From: Amycolatopsis benzoatilytica AK 16/65
Lineage (GTDB): Bacteria; Actinomycetota; Actinomycetes; Mycobacteriales; Pseudonocardiaceae
DNA: 64,000 bases
Direction of reading: 5' to 3'
NCBI RefSeq assembly: GCF_000383915.1
Contig: NZ_KB912942.1
Coordinates: 2,640,561-2,704,560 of the forward strand
Shown one piece after another: positions 1 to 10,144 of this stretch. The position numbers and the translations under genes were made by a program. The stretch's first letter is position 1; every line of letters begins with the position of its first letter. Under the pieces are notes generated by a model. That model did no database searches. It saw nothing but the letters and a program-made list of their open reading frames with translations, and was not told the origin of the DNA.

Positions 1-1170
1 GTCGCTCCCTGGCGGCCGTCGCTCGATCTGCCGACGCGGGACTGGCCGCCCGGGGACTACCTGCTGCGGCTGGACGGCGACAACAGCTCCGCGCAGTTCG
101 TCCCGCTGACCGTGCGCAGCCCGTCCAACGCCGGGAAGATCGTGCTGGTCAACGCGGTCACGACGTGGCAGGCCTACAACGAATGGGGCGGCTACAGCCT
201 CTACACCTCGCCGAATGGGTCCAAAGCGGCTCGCTCTCGTGCGGTGTCGTTCGACCGGCCGTATCAGGCGCAGGACATGCAGGGCGCGGGCGATTTCCTG
301 TACTTCGAACTGGCCCTGGTGCGGTTCGCGGAAAACCTCGGCGTGCCGCTCGGGTACGCCACCGACACGGATCTGCACGCCGATCCGCACCTGCTCGACG
401 GCGCCCGCGCCGCGATCACCCTCGGGCACGACGAGTACTGGTCCGCCGCCATGCGCCAGAACACCACCGCCGCCCGCGACCACGGCGTGAACCTGGCTTT
501 CCTGGGCGGCAACGAAATCTACCGGCACATCCGGTTCGCGCCGAGCGCGGTGGGACCGGACCGGGTGGAGATCGACTACAAGTCGTTCGCCGAGGATCCG
601 TATCACCAGACCAATCCGCTCGAAGCGACGCCGGAATGGCGTTCGCCGCCGTTCCCGCGCCCGGAAAGCGTGCTGCTGGGCAATTTCTACCGCTGCAACC
701 CGACCCGCGGGAACCTCGTCGCCGCGAACGCCGGGAACTGGCTCCTGTCCGGAATCGTCCACAACGGACAAAGCCTGCCCGGCCTGGTCGGCAACGAGTA
801 CGAGCGGGTCGATCTGTCCGTGCCGACCCCGCGCCCGATCGAAGTGCTCTTCCACTCGCCGGTGACCTGCGGCGGCCGCCCGGATTTCGCGGACACCAGC
901 TACTACACCACGCCCAGCGGGTCCGCGGTCTTCTCCGCCGGAACCCAGTACTGGATCTGCGCGCTGGACGCCGGTTGTCCGGAAGACCACGCGGACCCGG
1001 TCGCACACGCCGCGATCACCGCCATCACCGAGCGGCTGCTTCGGGCCTACGCCGCCGGGCCGGCCGGCCGCGCCCATCCGGCTCAGGACAATCTCGCCGC
1101 GCTCGGGGTACCCGGCGCGAAGCCCGATCCGCAACCGACCCAGCCGCCCGACCATCCCGCGGGCCAGTGA
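1..1170 (+). CDS. N,N-dimethylformamidase beta-subunit-like protein, 5' partial
   Basis: The frame is open from base 1, so the N-terminus lies outside the window; about 389 residues are visible. The sequence resembles the C-terminal domain of the N,N-dimethylformamidase large (beta) subunit family: the GGYSLY segment, the LGHDEYWS segment and FLGGNEIYRHIR are characteristic. Family members include amidohydrolases acting on formamides, but many actinobacterial relatives are uncharacterised secreted proteins, so the substrate is unknown. The C-terminus is a low-complexity Pro/Gln-rich tail (about the last 25 residues). It converges with the pobA gene, with only 27 bases between the two stops. 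The domain assignment is fairly sure; the reaction is not. Confidence 0.7.
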   Translation, partial: VAPWRPSLDLPTRDWPPGDYLLRLDGDNSSAQFVPLTVRSPSNAGKIVLVNAVTTWQAYNEWGGYSLYTSPNGSKAARSRAVSFDRPYQAQDMQGAGDFLYFELALVRFAENLGVPLGYATDTDLHADPHLLDGARAAITLGHDEYWSAAMRQNTTAARDHGVNLAFLGGNEIYRHIRFAPSAVGPDRVEIDYKSFAEDPYHQTNPLEATPEWRSPPFPRPESVLLGNFYRCNPTRGNLVAANAGNWLLSGIVHNGQSLPGLVGNEYERVDLSVPTPRPIEVLFHSPVTCGGRPDFADTSYYTTPSGSAVFSAGTQYWICALDAGCPEDHADPVAHAAITAITERLLRAYAAGPAGRAHPAQDNLAALGVPGAKPDPQPTQPPDHPAGQ

Positions 1171-1197
1171 TCCGCCCGGTCGCGGGCAGCCGCGTGG

Positions 1198-2367
1198 TCA
1201 GTACCCGAACGGCAGACCGGCGTAGTTCTCCGCCAGTCCGGTCGCCCCCGCGGTGCTGGCCGCCACCCAGCGCAGCTGGGAGAGCTGAAGCTGGGTGTCG
1301 AACGGGTCGGCGGAGGTGTGCAGCATCGTGGTCATCCACCAGGAAAAGTGCGTGCATCGCCAGACGCGCCGCAACGCGGTGTCGGAGTAGGCGTCGGCCA
1401 GCTCGGGGTTCTTGTCGCGGAGCAACGCGGCGAGCGCCGGCGCCAGCAGCGCGACATCGGCGACCGCGAGGTTGAGCCCTTTCGCCCCGGTCGGCGGGAC
1501 GATGTGCGCGGCGTCGCCGGCCAGGAACAGCCGGCCGTGGCGCAGCGGCTCCTGGACGAAGCTGCGCATCGGCAGCACGGATTTTTCGGTGATCGGGCCG
1601 GGGGTGAGAGTCCAGCCGTTTTCGCCGTGCCCGAGCCGGGTGGCCAGCGCCTCCCAGATCCGGTCGTCGGACCAGGTCTCGACCTCGGTGCCGGCCGGCA
1701 CCTGCAGATAGAGCCGGGAAACGGTCGACGAGCGCATGGAGTGCAGCGCGAACCCGTCAGGATGCCAGGCGTAGATCAGTTCGTCCGTCGACGGCGCGAC
1801 GTCGGCGAGGATGCCCAGCCAGGAGTACGGGTAGACCCGCTCCCAGACCGACGGGTCAGGCATGGCGCGGCGGCAGGGTCCGAAGGATCCGTCGCAGCCC
1901 ACGACCACGTCCGCGTCGAGCCGATCGGGCCGGCCGTCCGGGCCGATGAAGGTGACGTACGGTCGGTCGGTCTCGATGTCGTGCACGGCGGTGTCGGCGA
2001 CCTCGTAGACGATCTGCTGCCCGGCCGCGTCGCGCGCCCGGCCCAGGTCCTTGGTCACTTCGGTCTGTCCGTAAACGGTGACCGTGCGGCCGACCAAGTC
2101 GACGAAGTCCACGTGGTGGCGGTGCCCCGGCCACTGCAGGTGGATGCCGCGGTGCACGTCGCCCTCGCGGTCCAGCCGCTCGCCCAGCCCCGCCGCGCGC
2201 AGCAGGTCCACAGTGGATTGTTCGAGGATGCCGGCCCGGATACGGGCCTCCACGTATTCGCGGGACCGCGTTTCCACGATCACCGACTCGACACCCGCGC
2301 GGTCCAGCAGGTGCGAAAGGAGCAGTCCGGCCGGGCCGGCGCCGACGATGGCGACTTGAGTGCGCAT
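1198..2367 (-). CDS. pobA: 4-hydroxybenzoate 3-monooxygenase (FAD)
   Basis: 389 residues, the usual length for PobA, which hydroxylates 4-hydroxybenzoate to protocatechuate using NAD(P)H, O2 and FAD. Visible are the GxGxxG dinucleotide fold (GAGPAG, residues 9-14), the early VIVETRSREYVEARIRAG segment, the middle DVVVGCDGS motif, and the FAD-ribose motif GDAAHIVPPTGAKG at about residue 282. The ATG start gives a complete Rossmann N-terminus. It lies 45 bases downstream of an IclR regulator on the same strand, the usual arrangement for inducible pob genes. No ring-cleavage genes are in the window, so protocatechuate must be used elsewhere. Confidence 0.93.
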   Translation of the reverse strand: MRTQVAIVGAGPAGLLLSHLLDRAGVESVIVETRSREYVEARIRAGILEQSTVDLLRAAGLGERLDREGDVHRGIHLQWPGHRHHVDFVDLVGRTVTVYGQTEVTKDLGRARDAAGQQIVYEVADTAVHDIETDRPYVTFIGPDGRPDRLDADVVVGCDGSFGPCRRAMPDPSVWERVYPYSWLGILADVAPSTDELIYAWHPDGFALHSMRSSTVSRLYLQVPAGTEVETWSDDRIWEALATRLGHGENGWTLTPGPITEKSVLPMRSFVQEPLRHGRLFLAGDAAHIVPPTGAKGLNLAVADVALLAPALAALLRDKNPELADAYSDTALRRVWRCTHFSWWMTTMLHTSADPFDTQLQLSQLRWVAASTAGATGLAENYAGLPFGY

Positions 2368-2412
2368 CCGCCGAGTCTGCCGCCCGCTGCCCGCTCCGCC
2401 CAGCCCGATCTC

Positions 2413-3162
2413 TCACTCAGTGGAAAGCACCCGGCCGATTCCCGCGGCCGCGACCCGCAGGGCGGCCACCAGCTGGCCCCGGTTGCGGCGCAGATCGGGG
2501 ACGACTACGCCGAGCGCGGCGATCACCTCGTCGCGGCGGCGGACCGGAACGGCGACCGAACAGGCGCCGAGGCTCATTTCCTCACTGGTCTGCGCGAACC
2601 CGTCCCGTCGGGCACGCTCCAGCTGGCCGCGGAGGATCCGAGGCTGCACCACCGTGTACGGCGTGATGCGGGGCAGTTCGCGCAGCACCGCGCGCTGCAC
2701 GTCGCCGGGCGCGTACGCGAGCAGGATCTTGCCGACTCCGGTCGCGTGCAGAGGCAGGGTCCCGCCGACCCTGCTGACGACCGGGACGGTGGCCCGGCCG
2801 GACAGCCGGTCGAGATAGAGCGCCTCCTGCCCAGCCCGCTCCGCGAGATGAACGGTGGCTTGCGTGGCGGAATAGAGGTCCTGCAGGAACGGCGCGGCGG
2901 CCTGGCGCAGTTCGGCCTGGACCGGGGCGAGCAGGCCCCAGTCCCACACTCGGCGGCCGATGACGTAGCCCGCGGCGCGGCGTTCGAGCACGCCCAGAGC
3001 CGCCAGCTCGACCGCGAGCCGGTGCGCCGTCGCCAGCGGGAGCCCGGCGCGCCGGGCCAGCTCGGCACCGGTCAGCACCCGGTGGTCGACGTCGAAGGCG
3101 CCGAGCAGCGCGACCACCCGGGACGCGACAGTGGCGCCGGGACGGGACAGGTTTCCGGGCAT
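2413..3162 (-). CDS. IclR-family regulator, probable regulator of pobA
   Basis: About 249 residues from an ATG at 3162, a typical IclR length. The N-terminal winged helix (roughly residues 10-70, VASRVVALLGAFDVDHR... then ELARRAGLPLATAHRL) is followed by the IclR ligand-binding domain (LPLHATGVGKILLAYAP, SLGACSVAVPV). A longer in-frame extension to 3375 exists but is arginine-rich and unlike the family. The gene sits between a 51-residue protein (13 bases upstream) and pobA (45 bases downstream) on the same strand, so local control of pobA is likely; this is inference from context and from PobR-type IclR proteins. Confidence 0.85.
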   Translation of the reverse strand: MPGNLSRPGATVASRVVALLGAFDVDHRVLTGAELARRAGLPLATAHRLAVELAALGVLERRAAGYVIGRRVWDWGLLAPVQAELRQAAAPFLQDLYSATQATVHLAERAGQEALYLDRLSGRATVPVVSRVGGTLPLHATGVGKILLAYAPGDVQRAVLRELPRITPYTVVQPRILRGQLERARRDGFAQTSEEMSLGACSVAVPVRRRDEVIAALGVVVPDLRRNRGQLVAALRVAAAGIGRVLSTE

Positions 3163-3175
3163 GGCACCATCTTGA

Positions 3176-3331
3176 CTACCCGGCGCGCATCCGGCTCGTC
3201 TCGGCCCGCCGCTCGATCTGCCAGCCGGTGCCGGCCAGTGCCCGGCGGGCCAGTTCGAGGCATTCCCGGTGCCCGGAACCAGTCGGCTGAGGAGCGTCGA
3301 CGCGGTGCGAGGGATCATCTTTTTCGGGCAT
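3176..3331 (-). CDS. Small hypothetical protein (51 aa) upstream of the IclR gene
   Basis: An ATG at 3331 with a purine-rich GGAAAGG a few bases upstream opens a 51-residue frame beginning MPEKDDPSHRVD and ending near EIRRAE-type charged residues. The protein is hydrophilic, without a signal peptide or membrane segment, and carries one Cys in a helical-looking stretch (CLELARRALAGTG). It ends 13 bases before the IclR start and lies behind a promoter region with a TCTCG-TTC-TGAGA repeat, so it would be the first gene of the iclR-pobA unit. No family was recognised; coding is likely but unproven. Confidence 0.45.
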   Translation of the reverse strand: MPEKDDPSHRVDAPQPTGSGHRECLELARRALAGTGWQIERRAETSRMRAG

Positions 3332-3394
3332 CGGGGCACGCCTTTCCGGGAGTTTCTGGACTGCCACCACACCACAGCGGCGGGCGGGCGGAGA

Positions 3395-3407
3395 TCTCGT
3401 TCTGAGA
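3395..3407. promoter_or_regulatory. Inverted repeat TCTCG-TTC-TGAGA (MimR-type site 1)
   Basis: The 13-bp element lies in the divergent region between the small ORF/iclR/pobA unit (start 3331) and the crotonase-like gene (start 3468). It matches sites at 12986-12998 (TCTCATTCTGAGA) and 15296-15308 (TCTCATAGTGAGA), differing by one base in the left half. A role as a binding site for the activator encoded at 13437-15212 is an inference. Confidence 0.5.
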
Positions 3408-3467
3408 CAGAACGCGGCTCCCGCCCGACCTACTCTTCGGCAACGTCGAGTACCAGGAGGCCGGGCC

Positions 3468-3923
3468 ATGCTGGAATACCGGAACGGAACGGTCGTGCTG
3501 CGCTTGCGGACCGGGGAAGCCGGCCTGGACACGGCTGCGCTCGACGCGCTCGTCGCAGCACTGGCCTACGCCGGGCCTCGGCCGATCGTGCTGACCGGAG
3601 CGGGCCGCCGGTTCGCGCCCGATCTCGCGGCGGGCGTCGAGCGGGCCGCGCTCACCGCAGCGCTGGCCGCCGTGCGCCGCCACCCGGCACCGGTCGTCGC
3701 CGCGATGAACGGCGACGCGGTAGGCGCGGGCTACGCGCTCGCCGAAGCCGCCGATCTCCGCATCATGTCCGGCGGCGTGGTGCACCCGGACGGCTGGCCG
3801 CAGCCGGTCGAAGCGGCCGCCGCGACCGCCGCCGGACTCGTGGATCTCCAGTGCCCGCCCGCGCGGTTGCTCGGCTTCGCCGTCCGGCTGGCCGCCCGCA
3901 TTCTCCCCTCGGCCGCGGCGTAG
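3468..3923 (+). CDS. Short enoyl-CoA hydratase/isomerase (crotonase)-like protein
   Basis: 151 residues, much shorter than the usual 250-270 of crotonases. It begins MLEYRNGTVVLRL, like a crotonase N-terminus; GAGRRFAPDLAAG corresponds to the first oxyanion-hole region and AAMNGDAVGAGYALAEAADLRI to the second (normally NGxAxGGGxxLAxxxDxR). The C-terminal half, with the usual trimerisation helices, is missing and the stop falls in a degenerate tandem repeat. The upstream CAGGAGG ribosome-binding site is strong. It could be a decayed crotonase or a minimal relative; catalysis is doubtful. Confidence 0.6.
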   Translation: MLEYRNGTVVLRLRTGEAGLDTAALDALVAALAYAGPRPIVLTGAGRRFAPDLAAGVERAALTAALAAVRRHPAPVVAAMNGDAVGAGYALAEAADLRIMSGGVVHPDGWPQPVEAAAATAAGLVDLQCPPARLLGFAVRLAARILPSAAA

Positions 3924-4109
3924 TCCCGCGCCCTCCCCTCGGCCGCGCCGTAATCCCGCGCCCGTCCCTCCCAACGGCCGCGTAGTCCCGCACGGACCCC
4001 GCGACGGCGCAACCCCGCACGCTGTCCACGGCCGCGTAATGCCGCACCCTCCCCACCCCACGGCAGCGGCGCAATCCCGCACCCTCCCATCGGCCGCGGC
4101 GTAGTCCAC
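3903..4109. repeat. Degenerate GC-rich tandem repeat, about seven units
   Basis: Between the crotonase-like and groEL stops there are about seven imperfect copies of a 27-35 base unit with the core CGGCCGCG-CGTA-TCCCGC followed by CCCTCCC. The first unit includes the crotonase stop codon. Units vary in length and sequence, unlike CRISPR repeats, and no gene was seen in either strand here. Confidence 0.7.
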
Positions 4110-4146
4110 TGCGCCGGGTCCGCTCGCAACGAGCGGACCCGGCGCA
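4110..4146. terminator. Bidirectional terminator hairpin between crotonase-like gene and groEL
   Basis: A perfect 17-bp stem (TGCGCCGGGTCCGCTCG with its complement) surrounds a 3-base CAA loop. It lies just past the groEL stop (minus strand) and can also stop transcripts from the left. There is no clear T-run, common in high-GC actinobacteria. Confidence 0.7.
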
Positions 4147-4159
4147 GGACCCCCGGCAC

Positions 4160-5833
<1,674 letters not shown>

Positions 5834-6859
5834 TCAGGGAATGAGGATCGCCCGGCCGCGGACCCGGCCGGCGCTGAGATCGTCGATCGCCTGCTGGAAG
5901 TCGTCCAGCCGGTACTGCGCGGTGTGCAGCTTCACGCGGCCCTGCGCGGCCAGGACCATCAGGTCCTGCAGATCGGTGTACGAGCCGACGAGGTTGCCGA
6001 CGAAGTTGATCTCGCTGGAAATAATGTCGATCGTCGGCACGTCGATGTTCTCTCCGTAGCCGACGACGTAGTAACTGCCCGCGCGCCGGAGCATCCGGAC
6101 GCCCTCGGCGGTCGCGCCGCCTTCGCCGACGAAGTCCACCACCGCTTCCGCGCCGTGGCCTCCGGTCAGGTCAAGCACCGCGTCCACGTGGGAACCGTCC
6201 GCGACCACCGTCACGTCCGCGCCGATTTCCTTCGCCAACGCCAACGCCGCCGGGTTGCGGTCCAGCACGACGAGCGTCGCCGCGCTCATCGCTTTCAAGC
6301 ACTGGATGCCGATGTGGCCGAGTCCGCCGGCGCCGATGATCACGCAGACGTCGCCGGGCCGCAGCTGCCGCGCCGCCTTCGCGGCCGCGTGCTGGGCGGT
6401 GAGCCCGGCGTCGGCGAGCGCGGCCACATCGGCCGGTTCGAGGCTGTCCGCCAGTTTCACGCACGACCGCGCGGACGTGCGGAGGTATTCCGCGTAGCCG
6501 CCGTTCGTGTCGATTCCGGGGAAATCGGACTGCTCGCAGTGCACGTCGTCGCCGAGCCGGCAGGCGCGGCAGAGCCCGCAGGTGATCAGCGGGTGGAGGA
6601 TCACCTTGTCCCCCACCGCGACATTCGTGACCGCATCGCCGACGGCGTGCACCCAGCCCGCGTTCTCGTGGCCGATCGTGTAAGGCAGCGCGACGCCGGT
6701 TTTCTCCGCCCACTGGCCTTCGAGGATGTGCAGGTCGGTCCGGCAGACGCCGGCCGCCCCGACTTTCACGACCACGTCGAGCGGACCGGCGACTTTCGGT
6801 TCCTCGACGTCGCGCAGTTCGAGATTCCGGTGGTATCCGGTGACCTGGACGGCTTTCAC
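5834..6859 (-). CDS. NAD-dependent zinc alcohol dehydrogenase
   Basis: 341 residues from a GTG at 6859 that overlaps the stop of the upstream DUF59 gene (GTGA). It is a medium-chain dehydrogenase: GHENAGWV with the catalytic zinc region, the four-cysteine structural zinc loop CGLCRACRLGDDVHC, and a Rossmann motif GAGGLGHIG. In propane-monooxygenase loci this enzyme oxidises the alcohol product (for example 2-propanol to acetone, or a related alcohol). A longer frame upstream is only the shadow of the neighbouring gene; KAVQVTGYHRNLEL is the normal N-terminus. Substrate is inferred from context. Confidence 0.9.
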   Translation of the reverse strand: MKAVQVTGYHRNLELRDVEEPKVAGPLDVVVKVGAAGVCRTDLHILEGQWAEKTGVALPYTIGHENAGWVHAVGDAVTNVAVGDKVILHPLITCGLCRACRLGDDVHCEQSDFPGIDTNGGYAEYLRTSARSCVKLADSLEPADVAALADAGLTAQHAAAKAARQLRPGDVCVIIGAGGLGHIGIQCLKAMSAATLVVLDRNPAALALAKEIGADVTVVADGSHVDAVLDLTGGHGAEAVVDFVGEGGATAEGVRMLRRAGSYYVVGYGENIDVPTIDIISSEINFVGNLVGSYTDLQDLMVLAAQGRVKLHTAQYRLDDFQQAIDDLSAGRVRGRAILIP

Positions 6860-7587
6860 GATCGGCTCCTCGAATTGACGACGACCGGCGCGGCCCCCTC
6901 GGGATCCGCGTACCGGGTGGCGAGCAGGCCACGGCAGAAATGCGCGTTGCCTTCGATGGAAATGCGGGTCGCGGCCGCCAAGCGCAGCCACAAAGCGGTG
7001 TCCTGCTTCCTGATCGGAGCGCCGGTGTGGTCGACGGCCACCCGTGCGTGCGAGTCCGTCGGCAGCCCGATCGCTTCCCGCCGACGCAGCAGGGCGATCT
7101 TCAACCGGTCCTCCGGCAGGTCGAACAGCTCCAGCAGCGGCAGCTCTTCAAGCGTCCACGCGCCGCCGGCCAGCACCGCCCGACAGCAGCGTTCGACCGC
7201 GGCCAGATGCGCTTTCCGCTGGAACGTCCGGCGGAGTTCGTCCAGGCTTTGCTCCGCTTCGACCCCGAACGTGCCGACATACCCGGCACCTGCCGCCACT
7301 CCGCTGTTGATCTTCGCGGAGTCGTGGTGGTCGTCCAGCAGCACCCGGACCCGGCGCGCGTCCGGAAGCGCGGCCAGCGCGTCGTAGGCGTCCGAGACCA
7401 TCAGGTACGCGAAATTCGGCGCACAGAACGACGTCGGCAGCCGCAGGTGCACCTCGATGCCCTCGTCGTCGATCGTCACCGAGCGGACGAAGCCGAGTTC
7501 GGTCACCGGCTGGTCCAGCTCGGGATCGAACACGGTCGCCAGCGCCGACAGAACGGCGTGGTCCAGGGACAGGGCCGCGGTGGTCAT
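6856..7587 (-). CDS. MIP18/DUF59 (iron-sulfur assembly-like) protein of the monooxygenase operon
   Basis: 243 residues from an ATG at 7587 overlapping the amidohydrolase stop (ATGA). The N-terminal about 90 residues (VFDPELDQPVTELGFVRSVTIDDEGIEVHL) are a MIP18/PaaD-like domain; TSFCAPNFAYL holds the conserved cysteine. The remaining 150 residues are alpha-helical and specific to this operon type. MIP18 proteins help iron-sulfur cluster or metal insertion, so a role in iron loading of the diiron hydroxylase or cluster loading of the reductase is plausible, but this is inference. A gene of this type occupies the same slot in mycobacterial mim loci. Confidence 0.8.
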   Translation of the reverse strand: MTTAALSLDHAVLSALATVFDPELDQPVTELGFVRSVTIDDEGIEVHLRLPTSFCAPNFAYLMVSDAYDALAALPDARRVRVLLDDHHDSAKINSGVAAGAGYVGTFGVEAEQSLDELRRTFQRKAHLAAVERCCRAVLAGGAWTLEELPLLELFDLPEDRLKIALLRRREAIGLPTDSHARVAVDHTGAPIRKQDTALWLRLAAATRISIEGNAHFCRGLLATRYADPEGAAPVVVNSRSRS

Positions 7588-8591
7588 TGGGCACCAGCGG
7601 CGGTCTCCGCGGGCAGTCGCAGCTGCTGCGGCACGTCCAGGTCGTACAGCGCGGCGGCGTTCAGCCCGAGGATTTTCTTCTTCTGCGCCACCGTGATCTG
7701 CGGGTACTCCGGCAGGTCCGCGGGCATTTGGAAGTCCACGAACTTCTCCACCAGCCACTGCGGCGTCCACAGCGCGTAGTCGCTGCCGAAGAGGATCTTG
7801 TCCTCGCCCAGCCAGTACAGCAGTTCGCCGATGATCTGCGCGAAGTAGCGCGGGCGGGCGTGGATGAACGGCATCGCCACCGCCAGGCCGCCGTACACAT
7901 TGGACTCCTGGGTGGCGATCCAGCAGAAGTCCTCCAACCGCGGCAGGCCGACGTGCTCGACGATGAAGTTCAGGTCGAGGTAGTCGGTCGCGACGTGGTC
8001 GATGTCGGCGACGTCGAACGCGTCGCGGTCCAGCGGCCGGATCGTCGGTCCCTTGTGGACGTGGATGTTCTTGATGCCCAGCTTCAGGCATTCCTCGAGA
8101 TAGCGACGGGACCACGGGTCGTCCAGCCGGTAGCCGCGGGAGTCGCCGTGCCACTCGGCGGTGTAGAGCTTCACGCCCTTGAGCTGCATCCGCTCGGCGT
8201 CGCTGCGCAGCTGATCAAGGCCGGCCTCGCCGTCGCGCGGGTCGTAGGCGTGGTTGTAGGTCAGCTTGCCCGGGTGCTGCTGGGCGAGGCCGAACGCTTC
8301 CTCGGTCTGTCCGAAGCAGTTGTGGTAGAAGTCCCGCAGCAGCGTGGCCTGGAAGACCGCGTGGTCGACGTGGCCGTCGCCGAACACGTCCTTCATGAAG
8401 CGCTCCGGGCCGTAGTAGCTGTAGGTGTCGTAGTCCCAGACCACCTCCTCCGGGCTGAGGTTGCGGTGGTAGTCGTAGAAGCAGTCGATGAACTGCTTCC
8501 CGTGGATGTTCTTGATGTTCGACTCCCGCGCGTCCCAGATGTGGACATGCCCGTCGACGACGTAGTACTGCTCGCCATCCTTCTCATACAT
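7584..8591 (-). CDS. Amidohydrolase-2 family protein of the monooxygenase operon
   Basis: 335 residues. The N-terminal VVDGHVHIWD has the metal-binding HxH of the amidohydrolase superfamily; NIHVHKGPT supplies a later histidine pair and LFGSDYALW the terminal aspartate. This TIM-barrel family includes decarboxylases and hydrolases such as those acting on 2-amino-3-carboxymuconate semialdehyde. The gene is a constant member of propane/acetone/phenol monooxygenase clusters, but its function there is not established. It starts 87 bases after the coupling-protein gene, with a strong hairpin in the gap, and overlaps the next gene by ATGA. Confidence 0.85.
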   Translation of the reverse strand: MYEKDGEQYYVVDGHVHIWDARESNIKNIHGKQFIDCFYDYHRNLSPEEVVWDYDTYSYYGPERFMKDVFGDGHVDHAVFQATLLRDFYHNCFGQTEEAFGLAQQHPGKLTYNHAYDPRDGEAGLDQLRSDAERMQLKGVKLYTAEWHGDSRGYRLDDPWSRRYLEECLKLGIKNIHVHKGPTIRPLDRDAFDVADIDHVATDYLDLNFIVEHVGLPRLEDFCWIATQESNVYGGLAVAMPFIHARPRYFAQIIGELLYWLGEDKILFGSDYALWTPQWLVEKFVDFQMPADLPEYPQITVAQKKKILGLNAAALYDLDVPQQLRLPAETAAGAQ

Positions 8592-8630
8592 CGGAGATCC
8601 TCGCCCTTCGTTGGTGCGGTGCGGTGGAAA

Positions 8631-8662
8631 CGCGGCGGCGGACGGCTCGGTCCGCCGCCGCG
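8631..8662 (-). promoter_or_regulatory. Intra-operon hairpin between coupling protein and amidohydrolase
   Basis: A perfect 13-bp stem (CGCGGCGGCGGAC) with a 6-base loop sits in the 87-base gap after the four monooxygenase component genes. There is no T-run. It may protect the upstream mRNA or partly terminate transcription. Confidence 0.5.
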
Positions 8663-8678
8663 CGGTTCAGGTCCGGCC

Positions 8679-9026
8679 TCAGCCCTGCGCCAGCAGGTCG
8701 AAACCGATGTATTCGGCGGCGTCTTCGGGGTTGGCGAAGAGCAGGGTGCGGTCGTCGAGGTGCACCATCCGGCCGTAGTGGGTGGAGCTGATCTCCTCGA
8801 AGATCGACCCGTCGAACTCCTGGCCGAGTGCCTCGGTCAGCTCGGCGTAGTCGAATTCGAGCAGCCGGGTGCCGTCGACCCGGATCATCGACGGGTACTC
8901 GACGAGTTCGACGCCCTTCTTCGACCCCATGACGTCGGCCACGACCCGGCCGATCGGGGTGTTCATCAGGGTGACGCCGCACATGTTCGAGATTTCGGTT
9001 TGCGCACCGAACTGCATGTCGCTCAC
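8679..9026 (-). CDS. prmD: Monooxygenase coupling (regulatory) protein
   Basis: 115 residues from a GTG at 9026 that overlaps the upstream stop (GTGA); GGAG lies just upstream. The sequence [25 protein letters not shown]... is typical of the small effector protein of soluble binuclear-iron monooxygenases (MmoB/DmpM-like), which binds the hydroxylase and controls electron transfer and substrate access. It contains no redox-cofactor motif, as expected. It is the fourth gene in the order large subunit, reductase, small subunit, coupling protein, the order of prmABCD and mimABCD. A longer upstream frame is a shadow. Confidence 0.9.
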   Translation of the reverse strand: MSDMQFGAQTEISNMCGVTLMNTPIGRVVADVMGSKKGVELVEYPSMIRVDGTRLLEFDYAELTEALGQEFDGSIFEEISSTHYGRMVHLDDRTLLFANPEDAAEYIGFDLLAQG

Positions 9027-10126
9027 TTCTCCAGCTCCTTCGGAACGTCGAGCCCGATCTCCTCGAGGAGCTGGGCGAACTTCTCCTTGCTCGCGGCGAG
9101 CGAGTCGGCGAACGTGCGCGCCTTCTCCGCCGGCTGCGACCAGATCGGCTGCAGCGCCTCGGCCGCGGTGAGGCACTTGGGCACCCAGGTCGACAGCCAC
9201 TCGCCGAACAGCTCCTTGTTGGCGGCGCCGTGTTCGTCGTCGCGGGTGAGCAGCTGGAACAGCGACCGGGTGTAGGCGAGGTCGCGGCTGTAGTCGTACT
9301 CGCCGGTGCCGACCAGCGTCGGCGTCACGTAGTCGCCGTTCGCGGCCGAGATCTGCATGACCAGCTCAGACCGGAACAGCTGGCCGACCAGCTGCTCGAA
9401 CACGACGTTGGTGGCGAAGAGCAGTTCCGCCCAGTCGCCGACCGCGGTCAGCTCCTCGACCACGCGGCGGGTGGGCTGCCATTCCTCCGCCGACTGCCAG
9501 ACCTCCCGGTGCGCGCCGCCGTCGAAGCTCTCCAGCGAGTCGGACAGGTCGAGGTTGAACAGCGCGAGGTCCTGCGCGAAGCGCATCTTGTGCGCCGCTG
9601 TGACCGCCACCGCGGTATTGATCATGTTGGTCGGGCCGGAGCGCTGGATCGAGGTGAACACGTGCAGCGCCATGCCGTTCTCGGCGTGCATCCACGCGCC
9701 GAGGTTGCGCGCGATGAAGGTCTGCCAGGCCGGCTTCCAGTTGCCGTAGGCGTTGGCGCGCTTGGCGTTCTCCAGGCTCAGCGAGACCTGGCGCACGACC
9801 GCCGAGTTGTTGCGGTAGAGCGTCTGCTCCCACTCCTCGTTGGGGTCGAGGAACGCGTGCCAGTTCGAGGACTTCGCCCGCGTCCACTCGTGCGGGTAAC
9901 CGCCCGGGCCGTCGCCGAAGCCGTAGATCCAGCCTTGGCTCAGGTGCCGGTCCGGGTCCGGCTGCACGTCGACGGTGACGTCCTCGTACACCGTCGCGCG
10001 GAGCTTGGCGGGCTTGAAGTAGTTGTACGTACGGCTCTTCGAGCTGGGGAATTCCAGCGCCCCGGCCTCGGAGTCGGTGAACTCCACCTTCGGGAAGCTC
10101 CGGGTCGCTGTTGGATTGCTCGCCAT
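9023..10126 (-). CDS. prmC: Propane/phenol-type monooxygenase hydroxylase small (beta) subunit
   Basis: 367 residues, matching the beta subunit of group 5 binuclear-iron monooxygenases. The N-terminus [22 protein letters not shown] and the helical core with [19 protein letters not shown] are family features; ExxH iron-ligand pairs are absent, as expected of the structural subunit. It forms the alpha2beta2gamma2-type hydroxylase scaffold with the large subunit. It begins 18 bases after the reductase gene and is coupled to the coupling-protein gene by a GTGA overlap. Confidence 0.92.
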   Translation of the reverse strand: MASNPTATRSFPKVEFTDSEAGALEFPSSKSRTYNYFKPAKLRATVYEDVTVDVQPDPDRHLSQGWIYGFGDGPGGYPHEWTRAKSSNWHAFLDPNEEWEQTLYRNNSAVVRQVSLSLENAKRANAYGNWKPAWQTFIARNLGAWMHAENGMALHVFTSIQRSGPTNMINTAVAVTAAHKMRFAQDLALFNLDLSDSLESFDGGAHREVWQSAEEWQPTRRVVEELTAVGDWAELLFATNVVFEQLVGQLFRSELVMQISAANGDYVTPTLVGTGEYDYSRDLAYTRSLFQLLTRDDEHGAANKELFGEWLSTWVPKCLTAAEALQPIWSQPAEKARTFADSLAASKEKFAQLLEEIGLDVPKELEK

Positions 10127-10144
10127 GCGATTTCTCCTTGTTCT

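Noticed and set aside
3903..4109. Repeat block as a possible CRISPR array
   Set aside because: Units vary in length and sequence, there are no unique spacers of regular size and no cas genes nearby.
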